A stretch of 64,000 bases of DNA. Origin: Pullilachnospira sp963929535. Lineage in GTDB: Bacteria; Bacillota; Clostridia; Lachnospirales; Lachnospiraceae. The translations under genes were made by a program, and so were the position numbers. Within the stretch, counting starts at the first letter, position 1; every line of letters begins with the position of its first letter. The notes beneath the pieces are model-generated. The model was given only the letters and a program-made list of their open reading frames with translations. It was not told the origin of the DNA and searched no databases. This document shows, piece by piece, positions 25,619 to 35,215 of this stretch. The stretch lies in the NCBI GenBank assembly GCA_963929535.1, contig CAWVIZ010000004.1, positions 16,337 to 80,336 of the forward strand, written 5' to 3'.

Positions 25619-26164
25619 ATGAAAAAATTCGTATGTAGTGTATGTGGTTACGTTCATGAGGGTGATTCCGCACCGGAGTTCTGCCCCATCTGTAAGGCAC
25701 CTGCTGAGAAGTTCATTGAGCAGGGCGGCGAGATGACCTGGGCTTCCGAGCATGTAGTTGGCGTTGCCAAAGACGTTCCGGAAGACATCGTAAAAGATCT
25801 GAGAGCAAACTTCGAGGGCGAATGTTCTGAGGTTGGTATGTACCTGGCTATGGCCAGAGTAGCTCACAGAGAAGGATATCCGGAGATCGGCCTGTACTGG
25901 GAGAAGGCAGCCTACGAAGAGGCTGAGCATGCTGCCAAGTTTGCCGAACTGCTGGGTGAGGTTGTTACCGACAGCACCAAGAAGAATCTGGAGATGAGAG
26001 TTGAGGCAGAGAACGGCGCTACTGCAGGAAAGACTGACCTGGCAAAACGCGCGAAAGCCGCTAACCTGGATGCGATCCATGACACTGTACATGAGATGGC
26101 AAGAGACGAGGCCCGTCACGGCAAGGCATTTGCGGGTCTGCTGAAGAGATATTTCGGAGAATAA
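25619..26164 (+). CDS. Reverse rubrerythrin (N-terminal rubredoxin domain)
   Basis: 181 residues. The rubredoxin domain comes first (CSVCGYVHEG ... CPICKAP), then the ferritin-like di-iron domain with the ligand motifs ANFEGECSE, AAYEEAEHAAKF and MARDEARHGKAF. Reversed order is typical of clostridial reverse rubrerythrins, NADH-dependent H2O2 and O2 reductases that protect anaerobes. AAAAGGAG precedes the ATG. It is monocistronic, with a strong terminator downstream and the PerR-type operator upstream. Confidence 0.93.
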   Translation: MKKFVCSVCGYVHEGDSAPEFCPICKAPAEKFIEQGGEMTWASEHVVGVAKDVPEDIVKDLRANFEGECSEVGMYLAMARVAHREGYPEIGLYWEKAAYEEAEHAAKFAELLGEVVTDSTKKNLEMRVEAENGATAGKTDLAKRAKAANLDAIHDTVHEMARDEARHGKAFAGLLKRYFGE

Positions 26165-26286
26165 TCCGTCTTCTCTTCCAGGCGGAATCTGATATTTTCC
26201 GCCGGGCGCTTCTCCGTACAGGAAGCGCATACCTTATGGCAAATGGAAAGGTTACAGCCGGGTCATAGCACCGGACTGTTGCTGGA

Positions 26287-26322
26287 AGAGACCTGGGACT
26301 TCTTCCCAGGTCTCTTTTTTTA
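26287..26322 (+). terminator. Rho-independent terminator
   Basis: The stem AGAGACCTGGGA / TCCCAGGTCTCT followed by seven T. It ends the reverse rubrerythrin transcript about 120 bp after the stop codon. Confidence 0.9.
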
Positions 26323-26414
26323 CACAGGAATCCCCTATGCCGCGGATTCCATGATCCTGAGGATCCCGCAGCCGATACCGCGTGGTCTTCACTTAAGCAA
26401 AGGAGGAATACGAT

Positions 26415-26951
26415 ATGTCCAAGTACGCAGGAACCAAAACAGAGAAGAATCTTCTGGAAGCTTTCGCCGGTGAATCCCAGGCGAGAAATAAGTACACCTA
26501 CTATGCGTCCGCAGCCAAAAAAGCCGGTTACGAGCAGCTTGCCGCTCTCTATCTGGAAACTGCAGATCAGGAGAAGGAACATGCCAAAATGTGGTTCAAG
26601 GAGTTCCACGGAATCCACGACATTGAGACCAATCTGGAGGATGCCGCCCAGGGAGAGAACTATGAGTGGACGGACATGTACGCGCGCATGGCCAGAGAAG
26701 CCAGAGAGGAAGGATTTGAAGAGCTTGCCATTAAGTTTGAAGGCGTTGCCCGTGTAGAGGCTGCCCATGAAAAACGTTACCGCAAGCTTCTGGAAACCTA
26801 CAAAGCCGGAAATACGTTCAAAGGCGATGCTCCTCTGGGCTGGAAGTGCCGCAACTGCGGATATGTACATGAGGCAGAGGAGGCGCCTGAGGTTTGTCCG
26901 GTATGCGCACATCCCAGAGCCTACTTTGAAAGAAAAGTGGAAAACTACTAA
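26415..26951 (+). CDS. rbr: Rubrerythrin (classical order)
   Basis: 178 residues. The ferritin-like di-iron domain comes first (AFAGESQARNKYTYYA ... ADQEKEHAKMWF ... VARVEAAHEKRY), then the C-terminal rubredoxin domain (WKCRNCGYVHE ... CPVCAHP). It reduces hydrogen peroxide in the cytosol using electrons from rubredoxin or an NADH oxidoreductase. AAAGGAGG lies before the ATG. Unlike the upstream rubrerythrin, I see no clear PerR palindrome in its 90-bp post-terminator region. Confidence 0.95.
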   Translation: MSKYAGTKTEKNLLEAFAGESQARNKYTYYASAAKKAGYEQLAALYLETADQEKEHAKMWFKEFHGIHDIETNLEDAAQGENYEWTDMYARMAREAREEGFEELAIKFEGVARVEAAHEKRYRKLLETYKAGNTFKGDAPLGWKCRNCGYVHEAEEAPEVCPVCAHPRAYFERKVENY

Positions 26952-26962
26952 TGGATTTTCTT

Positions 26963-26992
26963 AAAGCGGGGCTGTCATGGCCCCGCTTTTTA
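26963..26992 (+). terminator. Rho-independent terminator
   Basis: The stem AAGCGGGGC / GCCCCGCTT with a T-run, 12 bp after the rubrerythrin stop. Confidence 0.9.
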
Positions 26993-27077
26993 TGTTATAA
27001 TAAGCCTGCGGCGTTCCGGAGTCTCAGAGAACCTGGTCTCCGGGCTTTACTGTTTCTTTTACAGAAAGGACATATAC

Positions 27078-27611
27078 ATGGACAAGCAGACAGGATATAT
27101 TCATATTTACTGCGGAGACGGCAAAGGAAAAACCACTACTGGAATGGGACTGTGCGCCAGGGCCGCCGGTTATGGCTACCGGGTGCTGGTTTATCAGTTT
27201 ATGAAGGATAATTCCACCAGTGAACGGAAGCTTCTGGAACAGTCTCCCAATATTACATTTCTGGACGGACTTACCAGTGAAAAGTTCAGCTTCCAGATGA
27301 CACCACAGGAAAAGGCCGACAGAAAGCGCTACTACGAAGAACAGTTTTCACTGGTTACACGGAAAGCGGCCCTGGAAAATTTTGACGTGCTTTTTCTGGA
27401 TGAGCTGATCTATACTATCCGGGCCGGACTGTTCGATGAAAATCTGCTGCTGACCTATCTGGATCAGAAACCCGATGATCTGGAGATCATTCTCACCGGT
27501 CAGGATCCGGGCCCTGCCCTGGTGGAAAAGGCCGACTATGTATCAGAGATCCGGAAGATCAAGCATCCCTTTGACCGGGGGCTCCCGGCCAGAAAGGGCA
27601 TTGAGAAATGA
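27078..27611 (+). CDS. cobO: Cob(I)yrinic acid a,c-diamide adenosyltransferase
   Basis: 177 residues of the CobA/CobO/BtuR family, which adenosylates corrinoids with ATP to make the coenzyme B12 form. The P-loop GDGKGKTTTGMGL is near residue 12. The VLFLDEL segment (Walker B-like) and ILTGQDPGPALVEKADYVSE (VTGR-type region) follow. AGAAAGGA precedes the ATG. No other cobalamin genes and no B12 riboswitch are nearby, so it may serve salvage. A stop-to-start gap of 10 bp links it to the alarmone synthetase. Confidence 0.92.
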   Translation: MDKQTGYIHIYCGDGKGKTTTGMGLCARAAGYGYRVLVYQFMKDNSTSERKLLEQSPNITFLDGLTSEKFSFQMTPQEKADRKRYYEEQFSLVTRKAALENFDVLFLDELIYTIRAGLFDENLLLTYLDQKPDDLEIILTGQDPGPALVEKADYVSEIRKIKHPFDRGLPARKGIEK

Positions 27612-27621
27612 AAGCGAAGTG

Positions 27622-28296
27622 ATGATTGATATGGAACCTATGGATATTACGGAAAAGGATCTGTCGGAAGTGGACAACTGGGAAACCCTGATGTTTCTCT
27701 ATGATGCCGCGCTCCGTCAGGTAGCCACCAAGATCGATATACTGAACGAAGAATTTATCCATATACACAAGCGCACTCCCATAGAACACGTAAAGTCGCG
27801 CATCAAAGAACCTCAGAGCATTGTAAAAAAGCTGAAACGGCAGGGTCATGATGTGACTCTGGCCAACATGTTAAAATATATCAAGGACATCGCCGGGATC
27901 CGCATCATCTGCTCCTTTACTCCGGATATCTACCGGATCGCGGATCTGATCGCCCGTCAGACAGATCTGAAGGTGCTGGAGCTCACAGATTATCTGGCCC
28001 ATCCCAAGCCCAGCGGTTACCGGAGTTACCACATGCTGGTATCCGTTCCCGTCTATCTCTCAGACGGAGTGGTGGATACCAAGGTGGAAATTCAGATCCG
28101 CACCATCGCCCAGGACTTCTGGGCCAGTCTGGAGCATAAGATTTACTACAAATTCGAGGGGGACGGCCCGGAATTCATCAGCAGGGATTTGCGGGCCTGT
28201 GCCCAGATCGTAGCGGAGCTGGATGACAAGATGCTGTCCCTGAACGAGGCCATTCAAAAATGCTCGCCCTCGGGAGATTCCGGCAGCGGCCATTGA
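27622..28296 (+). CDS. Small alarmone synthetase (RelQ/YjbM-type GTP pyrophosphokinase)
   Basis: About 224 residues, a single RelA/SpoT synthetase domain without hydrolase or regulatory domains. Signatures: HVKSRIKEPQSIVKKLKRQG (ATP-binding basic motif), DIAGIRIICSF, HPKPSGYRSYHMLV (G-loop with stacking Tyr) and VEIQIRTIAQDFWASLEHK. It makes (p)ppGpp from ATP and GDP/GTP. The ribosome binding site is weak (GCGAAG), and GTG 27619 or ATG 27631 are other possible starts. It is probably translated in tandem with cobO. Confidence 0.93.
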   Translation: MIDMEPMDITEKDLSEVDNWETLMFLYDAALRQVATKIDILNEEFIHIHKRTPIEHVKSRIKEPQSIVKKLKRQGHDVTLANMLKYIKDIAGIRIICSFTPDIYRIADLIARQTDLKVLELTDYLAHPKPSGYRSYHMLVSVPVYLSDGVVDTKVEIQIRTIAQDFWASLEHKIYYKFEGDGPEFISRDLRACAQIVAELDDKMLSLNEAIQKCSPSGDSGSGH

Positions 28297-28324
28297 GGAT
28301 ACCCCCGCTGCCTGTAATACAAAA

Positions 28325-28369
28325 CGGAAGGAGCTCTTCGTCTTTCCCTTTCCGACGCAGCTCCTTCCG
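28325..28369 (+). terminator. Hairpin after the alarmone synthetase
   Basis: CGGAAGGAGCT / AGCTCCTTCCG with a pyrimidine-rich loop that can pair further. The T-run comes only 10 nt later, so it is a fair but not ideal terminator. Confidence 0.55.
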
Positions 28370-28768
28370 CTGAATATCCTTTTTCATCCCCTGTAAACGA
28401 GGAGTGCCTGCGACATCGGCTGCCGCAGGCAATTATTATGAAAAAATTTAATGTGTAATGAACCCATTACAATACACAACTTGTTCATTCCTTTCGGAAC
28501 TGAATACAGCATATCACTATAATATGAACTTTCTATGAACGCCAATTGAACTTATCGTTAATTCACACAAATAGTCCCGTATTTTTACATTATTATTGTG
28601 CATATAACCAGCTTTTTTCTTGTACTCACTGATTTCCTTCGACTTTTTCCGCATATTTTCATCGCTTTCTCTTGATTTTATGTGCATTTCATGAATTCAC
28701 AGCAGCCCGGCCATCAGAAAATTGATATGCCAGGCGATGAGTCCGCCGAAAAAGCCTTTTCCCTGCCG
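28370..28768. other. AT-rich intergenic stretch, no gene seen
   Basis: About 400 bp, markedly AT-rich between 28440 and 28690. It lies downstream of two convergent genes. I see no frame with a ribosome binding site, no known RNA and no family A or B repeat. Confidence 0.4.
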
Positions 28769-29680
28769 TTACTGAAAATATCCCTTCAGGGTATTCCACA
28801 GCCCGCCAAACCAGTCTGCGACTCTTTCCAGAAATCCCTTTACCTGCTGGCTGTCAATCTGTATATCCATACTCTCCAGCTTGTCGTACAGATCCTGAGC
28901 CTGCTGCTTCAGAGAATCCACATCCAGATCCAGCTGGCCAATCTTCTCCATCAGGGAAGTGATCCTGGCCCGGTCCTCCTCTGTAAGCTGGATATCCAGC
29001 TGCTGCGCTGTGTCGTCGATCACAGCCTCAATCTCCTCCGGCGACTGGGCCTCCAGCGATACCACGCTGTCCTTTACAGCCCCCACCAGGGCCTCCGCTT
29101 TATCCTGATCCCCCAGAGATTCTCCCAGCTCACTGGTAGTGACCAGCTCATCCGTTGCCGCGTCCGCATTATCTGCATCTACCTCTTCTCCGGTCATGGC
29201 GCTGTAAGCCTTCATGGCCCCTACCAGAGCCGCTGTTCCGGAAATCCTGGTGGGTCCGGCCACCCGTACCTGCGCGTCCTCCAGTCCTGCTGTAGCCAGA
29301 GCATTCTGATACATTCCTGTGGTGCAGTAGGATATATTACTGGTCTTCACCTGGATCCCCTGACCCGGATCCCGCTTCTCCACCACCACAGAGGAGAGCG
29401 CCCTGGTCCCGATCACGCTGCTGTCCAGATAGGAATCCAGATATTCGTGCTCCTCCTGGTTCGTCACTGTCACTACTGTATAGTTCTGCAGATCCTCTTC
29501 CGTCACCTCCAGAAGTTCCAGCACTGTTGCCCGCTGTTCCGCTGTCAGATCCGCTCCCAGCGCAATATACGGCGTATCCTGGGAATCGGCCTTCACCGTC
29601 TGCGGCACAGCCAGGCTCCCCAAAACGGTCACAGCCGCCAGACATGCCGCTGCTTTCGCTTTCCATTTTGCAAATCTCAT
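28769..29680 (-). CDS. DUF1002 secreted protein
   Basis: 303 residues with a clear signal peptide (KAAACLAAVTVLGSLAVPQTVKA). The family region begins YIALGADLTAEQRATVLELL and includes SNISYCTTGMYQNALATAG and TRISGTAALVGAMKAY, as in Bacillus YpuA. The function is unknown. The C-terminal third is helical and acidic, then ends with an amphipathic segment (VADWFGGLWNTLKGYFQ) that might touch the membrane. It is monocistronic. Confidence 0.9.
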   Translation of the reverse strand: MRFAKWKAKAAACLAAVTVLGSLAVPQTVKADSQDTPYIALGADLTAEQRATVLELLEVTEEDLQNYTVVTVTNQEEHEYLDSYLDSSVIGTRALSSVVVEKRDPGQGIQVKTSNISYCTTGMYQNALATAGLEDAQVRVAGPTRISGTAALVGAMKAYSAMTGEEVDADNADAATDELVTTSELGESLGDQDKAEALVGAVKDSVVSLEAQSPEEIEAVIDDTAQQLDIQLTEEDRARITSLMEKIGQLDLDVDSLKQQAQDLYDKLESMDIQIDSQQVKGFLERVADWFGGLWNTLKGYFQ

Positions 29681-30070
29681 TCTTTATCTGCCCCTTTCGT
29701 TCTGTTTCCGGTTTACAGTCTCATAACGCTCCGCAGCCCGGCGCCCCTCTTGGCGCTGAACATCCGCCGCGGGAACAGATGGCTGTTTTCAGCCGTTTTC
29801 AGCTCATACAGTTCCTGCCCTCCGAACTGTAACAATCAAATTATAACACGGCATTCCTGCCCTGTCTCTTAAGAATCCCTTAAAAAGCTCTCCGGCTCCT
29901 GCTCTTATTCACAAATCTTTTGATATTCATTCATATATTCTTTACAACTTGAACACTTTTCTCTCACATTTTATGGATATACTAAGACCATAAAATAATT
30001 GATCACATTATTTTATAACTTTTCTTTTTCATATGTCGATAGAGATATCGACTCTCCTTCCTTTAAATAT
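29681..30070. other. Intergenic region with probable DUF1002 promoter
   Basis: No gene seen. On the minus strand, GAGACA and TATAAT (29845-29840) are spaced by 17 bp and could drive the DUF1002 gene with a leader of about 150 nt. The rest is AT-rich. Confidence 0.4.
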
Positions 30071-30118
30071 AAAAGAGTGTTGGCCGTGACGTGCGGTGTC
30101 ATGGCCAACACTCTTTTT
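30071..30118. terminator. Terminator at the end of rsmA
   Basis: The 15-bp stem AAAAGAGTGTTGGCC / GGCCAACACTCTTTT. It overlaps the rsmA stop codon and would end the minus-strand transcript. Confidence 0.75.
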
Positions 30119-31013
30119 ATGCTTTCTGCTGTTTCCGTTTTCTTCCCAGCGCGTTCCCAAGACGGGCAAATTCCTCCAGAGACAGTGCCTCTCCCCGCAC
30201 AGAAGGAGAAAATCCGCATTGCTCCAGAGCATCTTCAATCTCTTCCCTGGAAAAATCCAGTCCCTCATAATTTCTCAGTCCATTTACCAGCGTCTTTCTC
30301 CTCTGATTGAAAGATGCGCGGATGATCTGAAACAGCAGTTTCTCATCCTCCGCCTGCACCGGCGGGTGATCGTGGAGAGTCAGCCGGATCACCGCACTTC
30401 CCACCTTAGGCCGGGGCATAAAACAGTTGGGCGGCACATTGGCAGCAATATAGGGCTGGGCATAATACTGAACAGCCAGAGAAAGCGCTCCGTAATCCTT
30501 GCTCCCCGGCCCTGTCTGCATCCGGTCTGCCACCTCCTTCTGCACCATTACCGTAATGGACTCCACAGGCACATGGCTTTCAAAAAGCCCCATGATAATG
30601 GGGGTGGTAATGTAGTAAGGCAAATTTGCCACGACTTTTATGGGCTTTCCGTCATTTTTCTCTCTGGCCAGCTGCCCGATATCCACCTTCAGAATGTCCT
30701 GGTTCAGAATCGTTACATTATCATAGTCCTGCAATGTGTCTTCCAGAATAGGGATCAGGTTCCGATCGATCTCAACCGCGCAGACTTCTCTGGCCGCGCA
30801 CGCCAGATACTGGGTCATGGTCCCTATCCCCGGCCCGATCTCCAGCACAAAGTCCTCCTCTGTGATCTGCGCTGCCCGTATGATCTTGTCCAGTACATGG
30901 GTATCGATCAGAAAATTCTGTCCGAACTTTTTCTGAAATACAAAATGATACTTATTGAGAACCGCTATGGTCTCCTGGGGATTTCCAAGATACGGCTGTC
31001 TTTTTTCCTTCAT
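30117..31013 (-). CDS. rsmA: 16S rRNA dimethyladenosine transferase
   Basis: 298 residues, the KsgA/RsmA enzyme that dimethylates two adjacent adenosines at the 3' end of 16S rRNA during 30S assembly. SAM motifs: FGQNFLID, VLEIGPGIGTMT; catalytic NLPYYITTPI (NxPY/F motif); C-terminal domain with SFNQRRKTLVNGL. Length and motif order are normal. It follows the acidic TPR/AAA gene by about 107 bp on the same strand. Confidence 0.97.
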   Translation of the reverse strand: MKEKRQPYLGNPQETIAVLNKYHFVFQKKFGQNFLIDTHVLDKIIRAAQITEEDFVLEIGPGIGTMTQYLACAAREVCAVEIDRNLIPILEDTLQDYDNVTILNQDILKVDIGQLAREKNDGKPIKVVANLPYYITTPIIMGLFESHVPVESITVMVQKEVADRMQTGPGSKDYGALSLAVQYYAQPYIAANVPPNCFMPRPKVGSAVIRLTLHDHPPVQAEDEKLLFQIIRASFNQRRKTLVNGLRNYEGLDFSREEIEDALEQCGFSPSVRGEALSLEEFARLGNALGRKRKQQKA

Positions 31014-31120
31014 ACTTTTTCCTTTCCCGAAACGATTTTACGTTCCTGCCTTTACCGTTGAGGCCGTTTACTGTAAAAAGGGCACAGCTTTCTGCCATGC
31101 CCTTTATCTCAAATGTCTTT

Positions 31121-34100
31121 CTACAGATCAAAATCCTTTTCGTAGAGATAGATTCTTCCCTCCGCGTCCGTATGGCGCTTGGAAATCTTTCTTCCCAGCT
31201 TCAGGCCTCCGCCTGCCTTGCGAATGGCTCCGTCCACCATTTCTTTCACTTTACCGATGGTAATGGGTTCATCCTCTCTCTGATTGTCACCGATCAGCGT
31301 GTACAGCGCCAGCACTCCCATCTCATCCATCCGGTATCCGTTCTCTCTGGCATACGTTCTGGCGAATGTCACCAGCTCATCGTTGGTAAATACCGGAATG
31401 GAGATCACAGTGGTAAATTTTTCCGCAAATTCCGGATAATCCGCCAACAGCTTTCTCATGCTGGTCTTATCATCCTCAATAATAAGGATCAGGCTGTCTG
31501 TTCTGAAATCCATAGCCTTGGAAAGCTTGGCAATGGTCTCGGCACTCATATGGCCGGCTCTTTCGATCAGGAGGAATCCTCCCGCCATCTTTCCGATCAC
31601 CCGAACCGGATCCTTGCTGTTCATATCAGAAGCATCCAGTCTGGCATACTTAGCAGCCGGCAGTCCCAGATCCTTGCAGAGAGCTTTCACCAGTCCGTCG
31701 CTCAGACGGGTCTTTCCGGTTCCATGGCTTCCCATGATAGCTATGTTTCCCCGGTGGGAGGTTTTCTCTCCTGCATGGCTGTGAGCGCCATTAATAGCGT
31801 CCAGGATCTGCTGATCCATCCCCGGCACCTTGGCAAAATAGGAAAACAGCTTCTTCTGCTGATCCGTCAGCCTGTCCGGACGGGTGGCATTCATTATGCG
31901 GATCCGCTTCTCTTCCGGCGTCTCATTCTCAGGAACAGTCTGCGGGATCTCCGGCTCGGCCTCGGCTTCTTCCAGCATCTGATCAATATTCAGCGCTTCC
32001 TCTTCCTGCTCCTTTTCCTTCTGAGCCGCCAGTACGAGATCCATATCAAGATCCGGCGTAAAATCCATATCGCCGTCTTCCTGTTCCTTCGGCTCATCTG
32101 TATCGGCATCGGCGGATATCTCTTCCTCAGCCTCTTCTATGTAAGCTTCCAGCGCTTCCCCGGATGTCTCCTCTGCCGCCATCGGTTCATCCGTCTGTTC
32201 CGGGTTCTCTCCCAGCGCCTTTTCCAGCTGGGCTTCCATGTCCCGGGCATCCATATCAAATGCTTCGGTATACGGTTCCTCCTCCGCGAGAGCTTTGGCC
32301 TCTTCCTCAAGGCCTCTGTCTTCTTCCTCCTGGGAGGAAATATCCAGCCCCAGTTCCGCAGCGATATCCAGGGCATCCGCTTCTTCCGTACGGTGATCTT
32401 CGTCCCGGACCTCTTCCGCTCCGAAAAGCTGCTCCGCAAGATCCTCACCTGATCTTGTATCTTCCGAAACGGGATCCTCTCCCAAAACCGCCCGCAGCTC
32501 TGCCTCTATATCCACGGTATCCCCATGAAGCGCTCCTGCAGGCTGCTCTTCCTGGTCTTCCGTCTCTGTCATTCCATCCAGCTGCGCAGAAACCTCTGCA
32601 TCCTGTTCCGGGGCTTCTTCTTCTGTCTGCAGACCCAGCTGCCGTTCCAGTGAAGGCTCCTGGATATCCTCCGCCGAAAACTCCACTCCGTCAAAATCCA
32701 GAGACGCCTCAAAGGCCTCCATAGCTGCCTCACTGATATCCTCCTGGTCGGAGGACTCCGTTACCGGCTCCTGATCATCCTCATCTGGGATGGTATCCTC
32801 CGGCAGCTCCGCTTCCGGATCAGCTTCCGCCGTTTCTTCTTCGCTTCCGGATCTCTCTTCCTGCTCCGGATTCCCGTCCATCTCCGGTTCTTCACCGATC
32901 TCCAGCTCGCCAAGACTGGCAGCAAAGGCTGCCATGGCTCTCTCCTGGTCATCCAGCCTGTCCCCATCGGAAGTTTCTTCCGCTGCATCCTCCCGGGATT
33001 CCCGAACCGCTTCCGGCTGCTCCTCCGTTTTCTCCTGGGCCACTGCCTTCTCTTCCGAAGCCTGGTCTTCTGTTTCCGTATATTCTCCGGAATTCTCCTC
33101 CATATAGCTTCTGGCTGCCTGTGCCAGCGCTTCCTCGATATCGGAAAAATCCGCTTCCTGTGTCTCTTTTTCCTTCTCCGGTCCGTCCGCGGGAATCTCT
33201 TCTGAAGCTTCAGAGACATTCACCTGTTCTTCTGCGGCTTCGATCTCAGGCATGTCTTCCTGAACTTCCCCGCCTTCCGTCTCAGGCATGTCTTCCTGAA
33301 CTTCCCTGTCTTCCGTCTCAGGCTCTTCTTCCTGCGCTTCCCTGTCTCCGGCTCCGGAGACAGACTCCGCCCCCTCCGGATCCGCAGGCTTTGTATCCTC
33401 CGTGAAACCGATATCCTGAGCGGCAGTTCCTTCCTTCTTCACTTCAACAGATTCCGAAGCATCTTCCTTCCGCACGGCTCCGCCGATGGCTTCCGCGATC
33501 ATACTGGAAGTTTCCGCAAACAGCGCATCCAGATCTACATCGTTCACACTGGTGATCTCCTGATCCTCCGGTCTGGGCTTCTCTTCCCTGGGAGGCTGCA
33601 GAGGCTTCTCTGTTCTGTGAGCGATAGCCTCGCCTTTCTCGGCTGAAATGATCTCCTCTTCCGTGTTCTCAGGCTCCAGATCCTTCACCTGGTACTCGCT
33701 GATATTCTCCTCTTCCTCCGGCATCTTCAGCGGTTCTGTTCCCGCTGCCTTGCCCAAAGCCTCAAAAGCGTTTACCGTTTTCGTCCGGTTGATTCCCGAC
33801 AGCACTTCCTGGAAGCTCCTGGCCAGCCGTTCCTGAAGCTGTACGCTGTTCTCCCGGATCTTTCCGGCATCCACCGCAGGCTGCTCTGCCGCAGCCGGGG
33901 CTGCTTCCCCGGGGAAGACATCCCTGCCCGCTCCGGTCTTTCTTACATCTCTTTCTTCAGATGCTTTCTCCCGCCGTCCCAAATCACTGTTTTCCAGCAT
34001 ACTGCTGTCGGATGCCGCCGCTGCGGCTTCCATAGCCATCGCCGGTTTGATGCCTCCGGCCGTCTGGCCTTCCCGGAAAATACCTCCGCCGGATATTCCT

Positions 34101-34792
34101 CCGGTTTCTTTTCCGGCTCCGGCCTGGTCTGCTTTCGTCTGTCCAACCCCTGCTTCCGGAAAAACAGCACGGCCGGACGTTCCCGACGCGCTCCGGTACT
34201 TTTCTCTCTGGGAGGCCGACAGCGGGGTGTATGTCATCTTCAGCTCCATGGCCTTGGTCACATACTTGCCCTCTCCAAACCAGAGGATCAGATCATCGCA
34301 GGTCTCCACACATTTGCGTTCCTTTCCTGCTTTCTTATAAAGTCTGGCCAGTTCGTATACCCATCTTTCCGTATACTCCCTCTCCTTATATTCCTCCAGC
34401 ACTTCAATCTGATCATCCAGAGGGGCTTTCTGCGCTTTGAGTATCTTATATTTTAATATGTATTTCGAGGTATCGTTTGAGGCAGTCTCCAGATATTCAT
34501 TATAATAGCTGACAGCGTCATCGTACCTGCCCATCTTCAGGCAAAGCTCCACCAGGCGGTACAGAATCATCTTGCCCACGGAAGACCGCTTATAGGCAAG
34601 CTGCAGCATCTTCATGCTGTCCTCCAGTCTGCCGTTCACCTCATAGATATCTGCGACCATACAGAGCGTACGGATACTCTTCACCCTCCGCCACTCAATC
34701 GAGTCCGCTACCTGCAGGGCCCCTTCATAATCCTGCGCTTCAACCAGACTGTTGATCTCATCTAATTTCATACGATACTCTGTCTTATCCAA
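31121..34792 (-). CDS. Large acidic protein: TPR-like N-terminus, disordered Glu-rich centre, AAA-type C-terminal domain
   Basis: About 1223 residues. Residues 1-200 are TPR-like helical repeats (YEGALQVADSIEWRRVKSIR, GRLEDSMKMLQLAYKRSSVG, GRYDDAVSYYNEYLETASND). Residues from about 220 to 980 are low complexity, very rich in Glu, with recurring TED/EVQEDMPE-like strings. The last 205 residues resemble a CbxX/SpoVK-type AAA domain: Walker A GSHGTGKTRL near residue 1025, then FLLIERAGHM where Walker B and its catalytic Glu are expected, so the usual Asp-Glu is Glu-Arg. This suggests nucleotide binding with poor hydrolysis. The start is taken as TTG 34792 after AGAGGTG; GTG 34801 or ATG 34771 are possible. 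The function is unknown. Confidence 0.85.
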   Translation of the reverse strand: MDKTEYRMKLDEINSLVEAQDYEGALQVADSIEWRRVKSIRTLCMVADIYEVNGRLEDSMKMLQLAYKRSSVGKMILYRLVELCLKMGRYDDAVSYYNEYLETASNDTSKYILKYKILKAQKAPLDDQIEVLEEYKEREYTERWVYELARLYKKAGKERKCVETCDDLILWFGEGKYVTKAMELKMTYTPLSASQREKYRSASGTSGRAVFPEAGVGQTKADQAGAGKETGGISGGGIFREGQTAGGIKPAMAMEAAAAASDSSMLENSDLGRREKASEERDVRKTGAGRDVFPGEAAPAAAEQPAVDAGKIRENSVQLQERLARSFQEVLSGINRTKTVNAFEALGKAAGTEPLKMPEEEENISEYQVKDLEPENTEEEIISAEKGEAIAHRTEKPLQPPREEKPRPEDQEITSVNDVDLDALFAETSSMIAEAIGGAVRKEDASESVEVKKEGTAAQDIGFTEDTKPADPEGAESVSGAGDREAQEEEPETEDREVQEDMPETEGGEVQEDMPEIEAAEEQVNVSEASEEIPADGPEKEKETQEADFSDIEEALAQAARSYMEENSGEYTETEDQASEEKAVAQEKTEEQPEAVRESREDAAEETSDGDRLDDQERAMAAFAASLGELEIGEEPEMDGNPEQEERSGSEEETAEADPEAELPEDTIPDEDDQEPVTESSDQEDISEAAMEAFEASLDFDGVEFSAEDIQEPSLERQLGLQTEEEAPEQDAEVSAQLDGMTETEDQEEQPAGALHGDTVDIEAELRAVLGEDPVSEDTRSGEDLAEQLFGAEEVRDEDHRTEEADALDIAAELGLDISSQEEEDRGLEEEAKALAEEEPYTEAFDMDARDMEAQLEKALGENPEQTDEPMAAEETSGEALEAYIEEAEEEISADADTDEPKEQEDGDMDFTPDLDMDLVLAAQKEKEQEEEALNIDQMLEEAEAEPEIPQTVPENETPEEKRIRIMNATRPDRLTDQQKKLFSYFAKVPGMDQQILDAINGAHSHAGEKTSHRGNIAIMGSHGTGKTRLSDGLVKALCKDLGLPAAKYARLDASDMNSKDPVRVIGKMAGGFLLIERAGHMSAETIAKLSKAMDFRTDSLILIIEDDKTSMRKLLADYPEFAEKFTTVISIPVFTNDELVTFARTYARENGYRMDEMGVLALYTLIGDNQREDEPITIGKVKEMVDGAIRKAGGGLKLGRKISKRHTDAEGRIYLYEKDFDL

Positions 34793-34906
34793 TGTACTCA
34801 CCTCTGACTTTAAGACTCGTTCTCATCATTGATTTTATAATCTTTTTAAGTGTATCATACCCCGTATGCCTTGTCAAAACAAATTCTAATGGAAAAAGAA
34901 CCCGCC

Positions 34907-35049
34907 GTTACAGTTCAGCCGTCAACTGTCCCGCGAGGTGTCCCGCTGTATTTGCAGCGGGATCCCGAGGCCTGCGGGCGCCAGGCTGCGAGAAACGCAG
35001 CCTGTGTGCATACTTTTGTGACAGTGAAGCCGGAAGGCTGAACTGTTAC
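34907..35049. repeat. Terminal-inverted-repeat element (family A, copy 3)
   Basis: 143 bp from GTTACAGTTCAGCC to GGCTGAACTGTTAC, a perfect 14-bp inverted pair. Inside are two hairpins, CCCGCTGTATTTGCAGCGGG and AGGCTGCGAGAAACGCAGCC. In reverse complement it lines up with the element at 9.0 kb, so these are homologous copies in opposite orientation. A partial extra end (GACTGAACTGTTAT) follows at about 35080. It is non-coding. Confidence 0.8.
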
Positions 35050-35147
35050 AACCCGCCGGTACAGCGAGGCTGGAAGACTGAACTGTTATGATCCGCCGGT
35101 ACAGGAAATCGGCAGGGTTCAACAGCCGAAAGCCGCAGAAATATAAA

Positions 35148-35193
35148 CAGGAGCAGCCAGGATACGGCTTTGCCGTACGTCCTGCCGCTCCTG
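35148..35193 (-). terminator. Terminator of murA
   Basis: A long stem with CAGGAGC / GCTCCTG ends and an inner TACGGC / GCCGTA stem, followed on the minus strand by TTTATATTT. Confidence 0.75.
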
Positions 35194-35215
35194 ATCTTCA
35201 GGTATCGGTCTGTCC

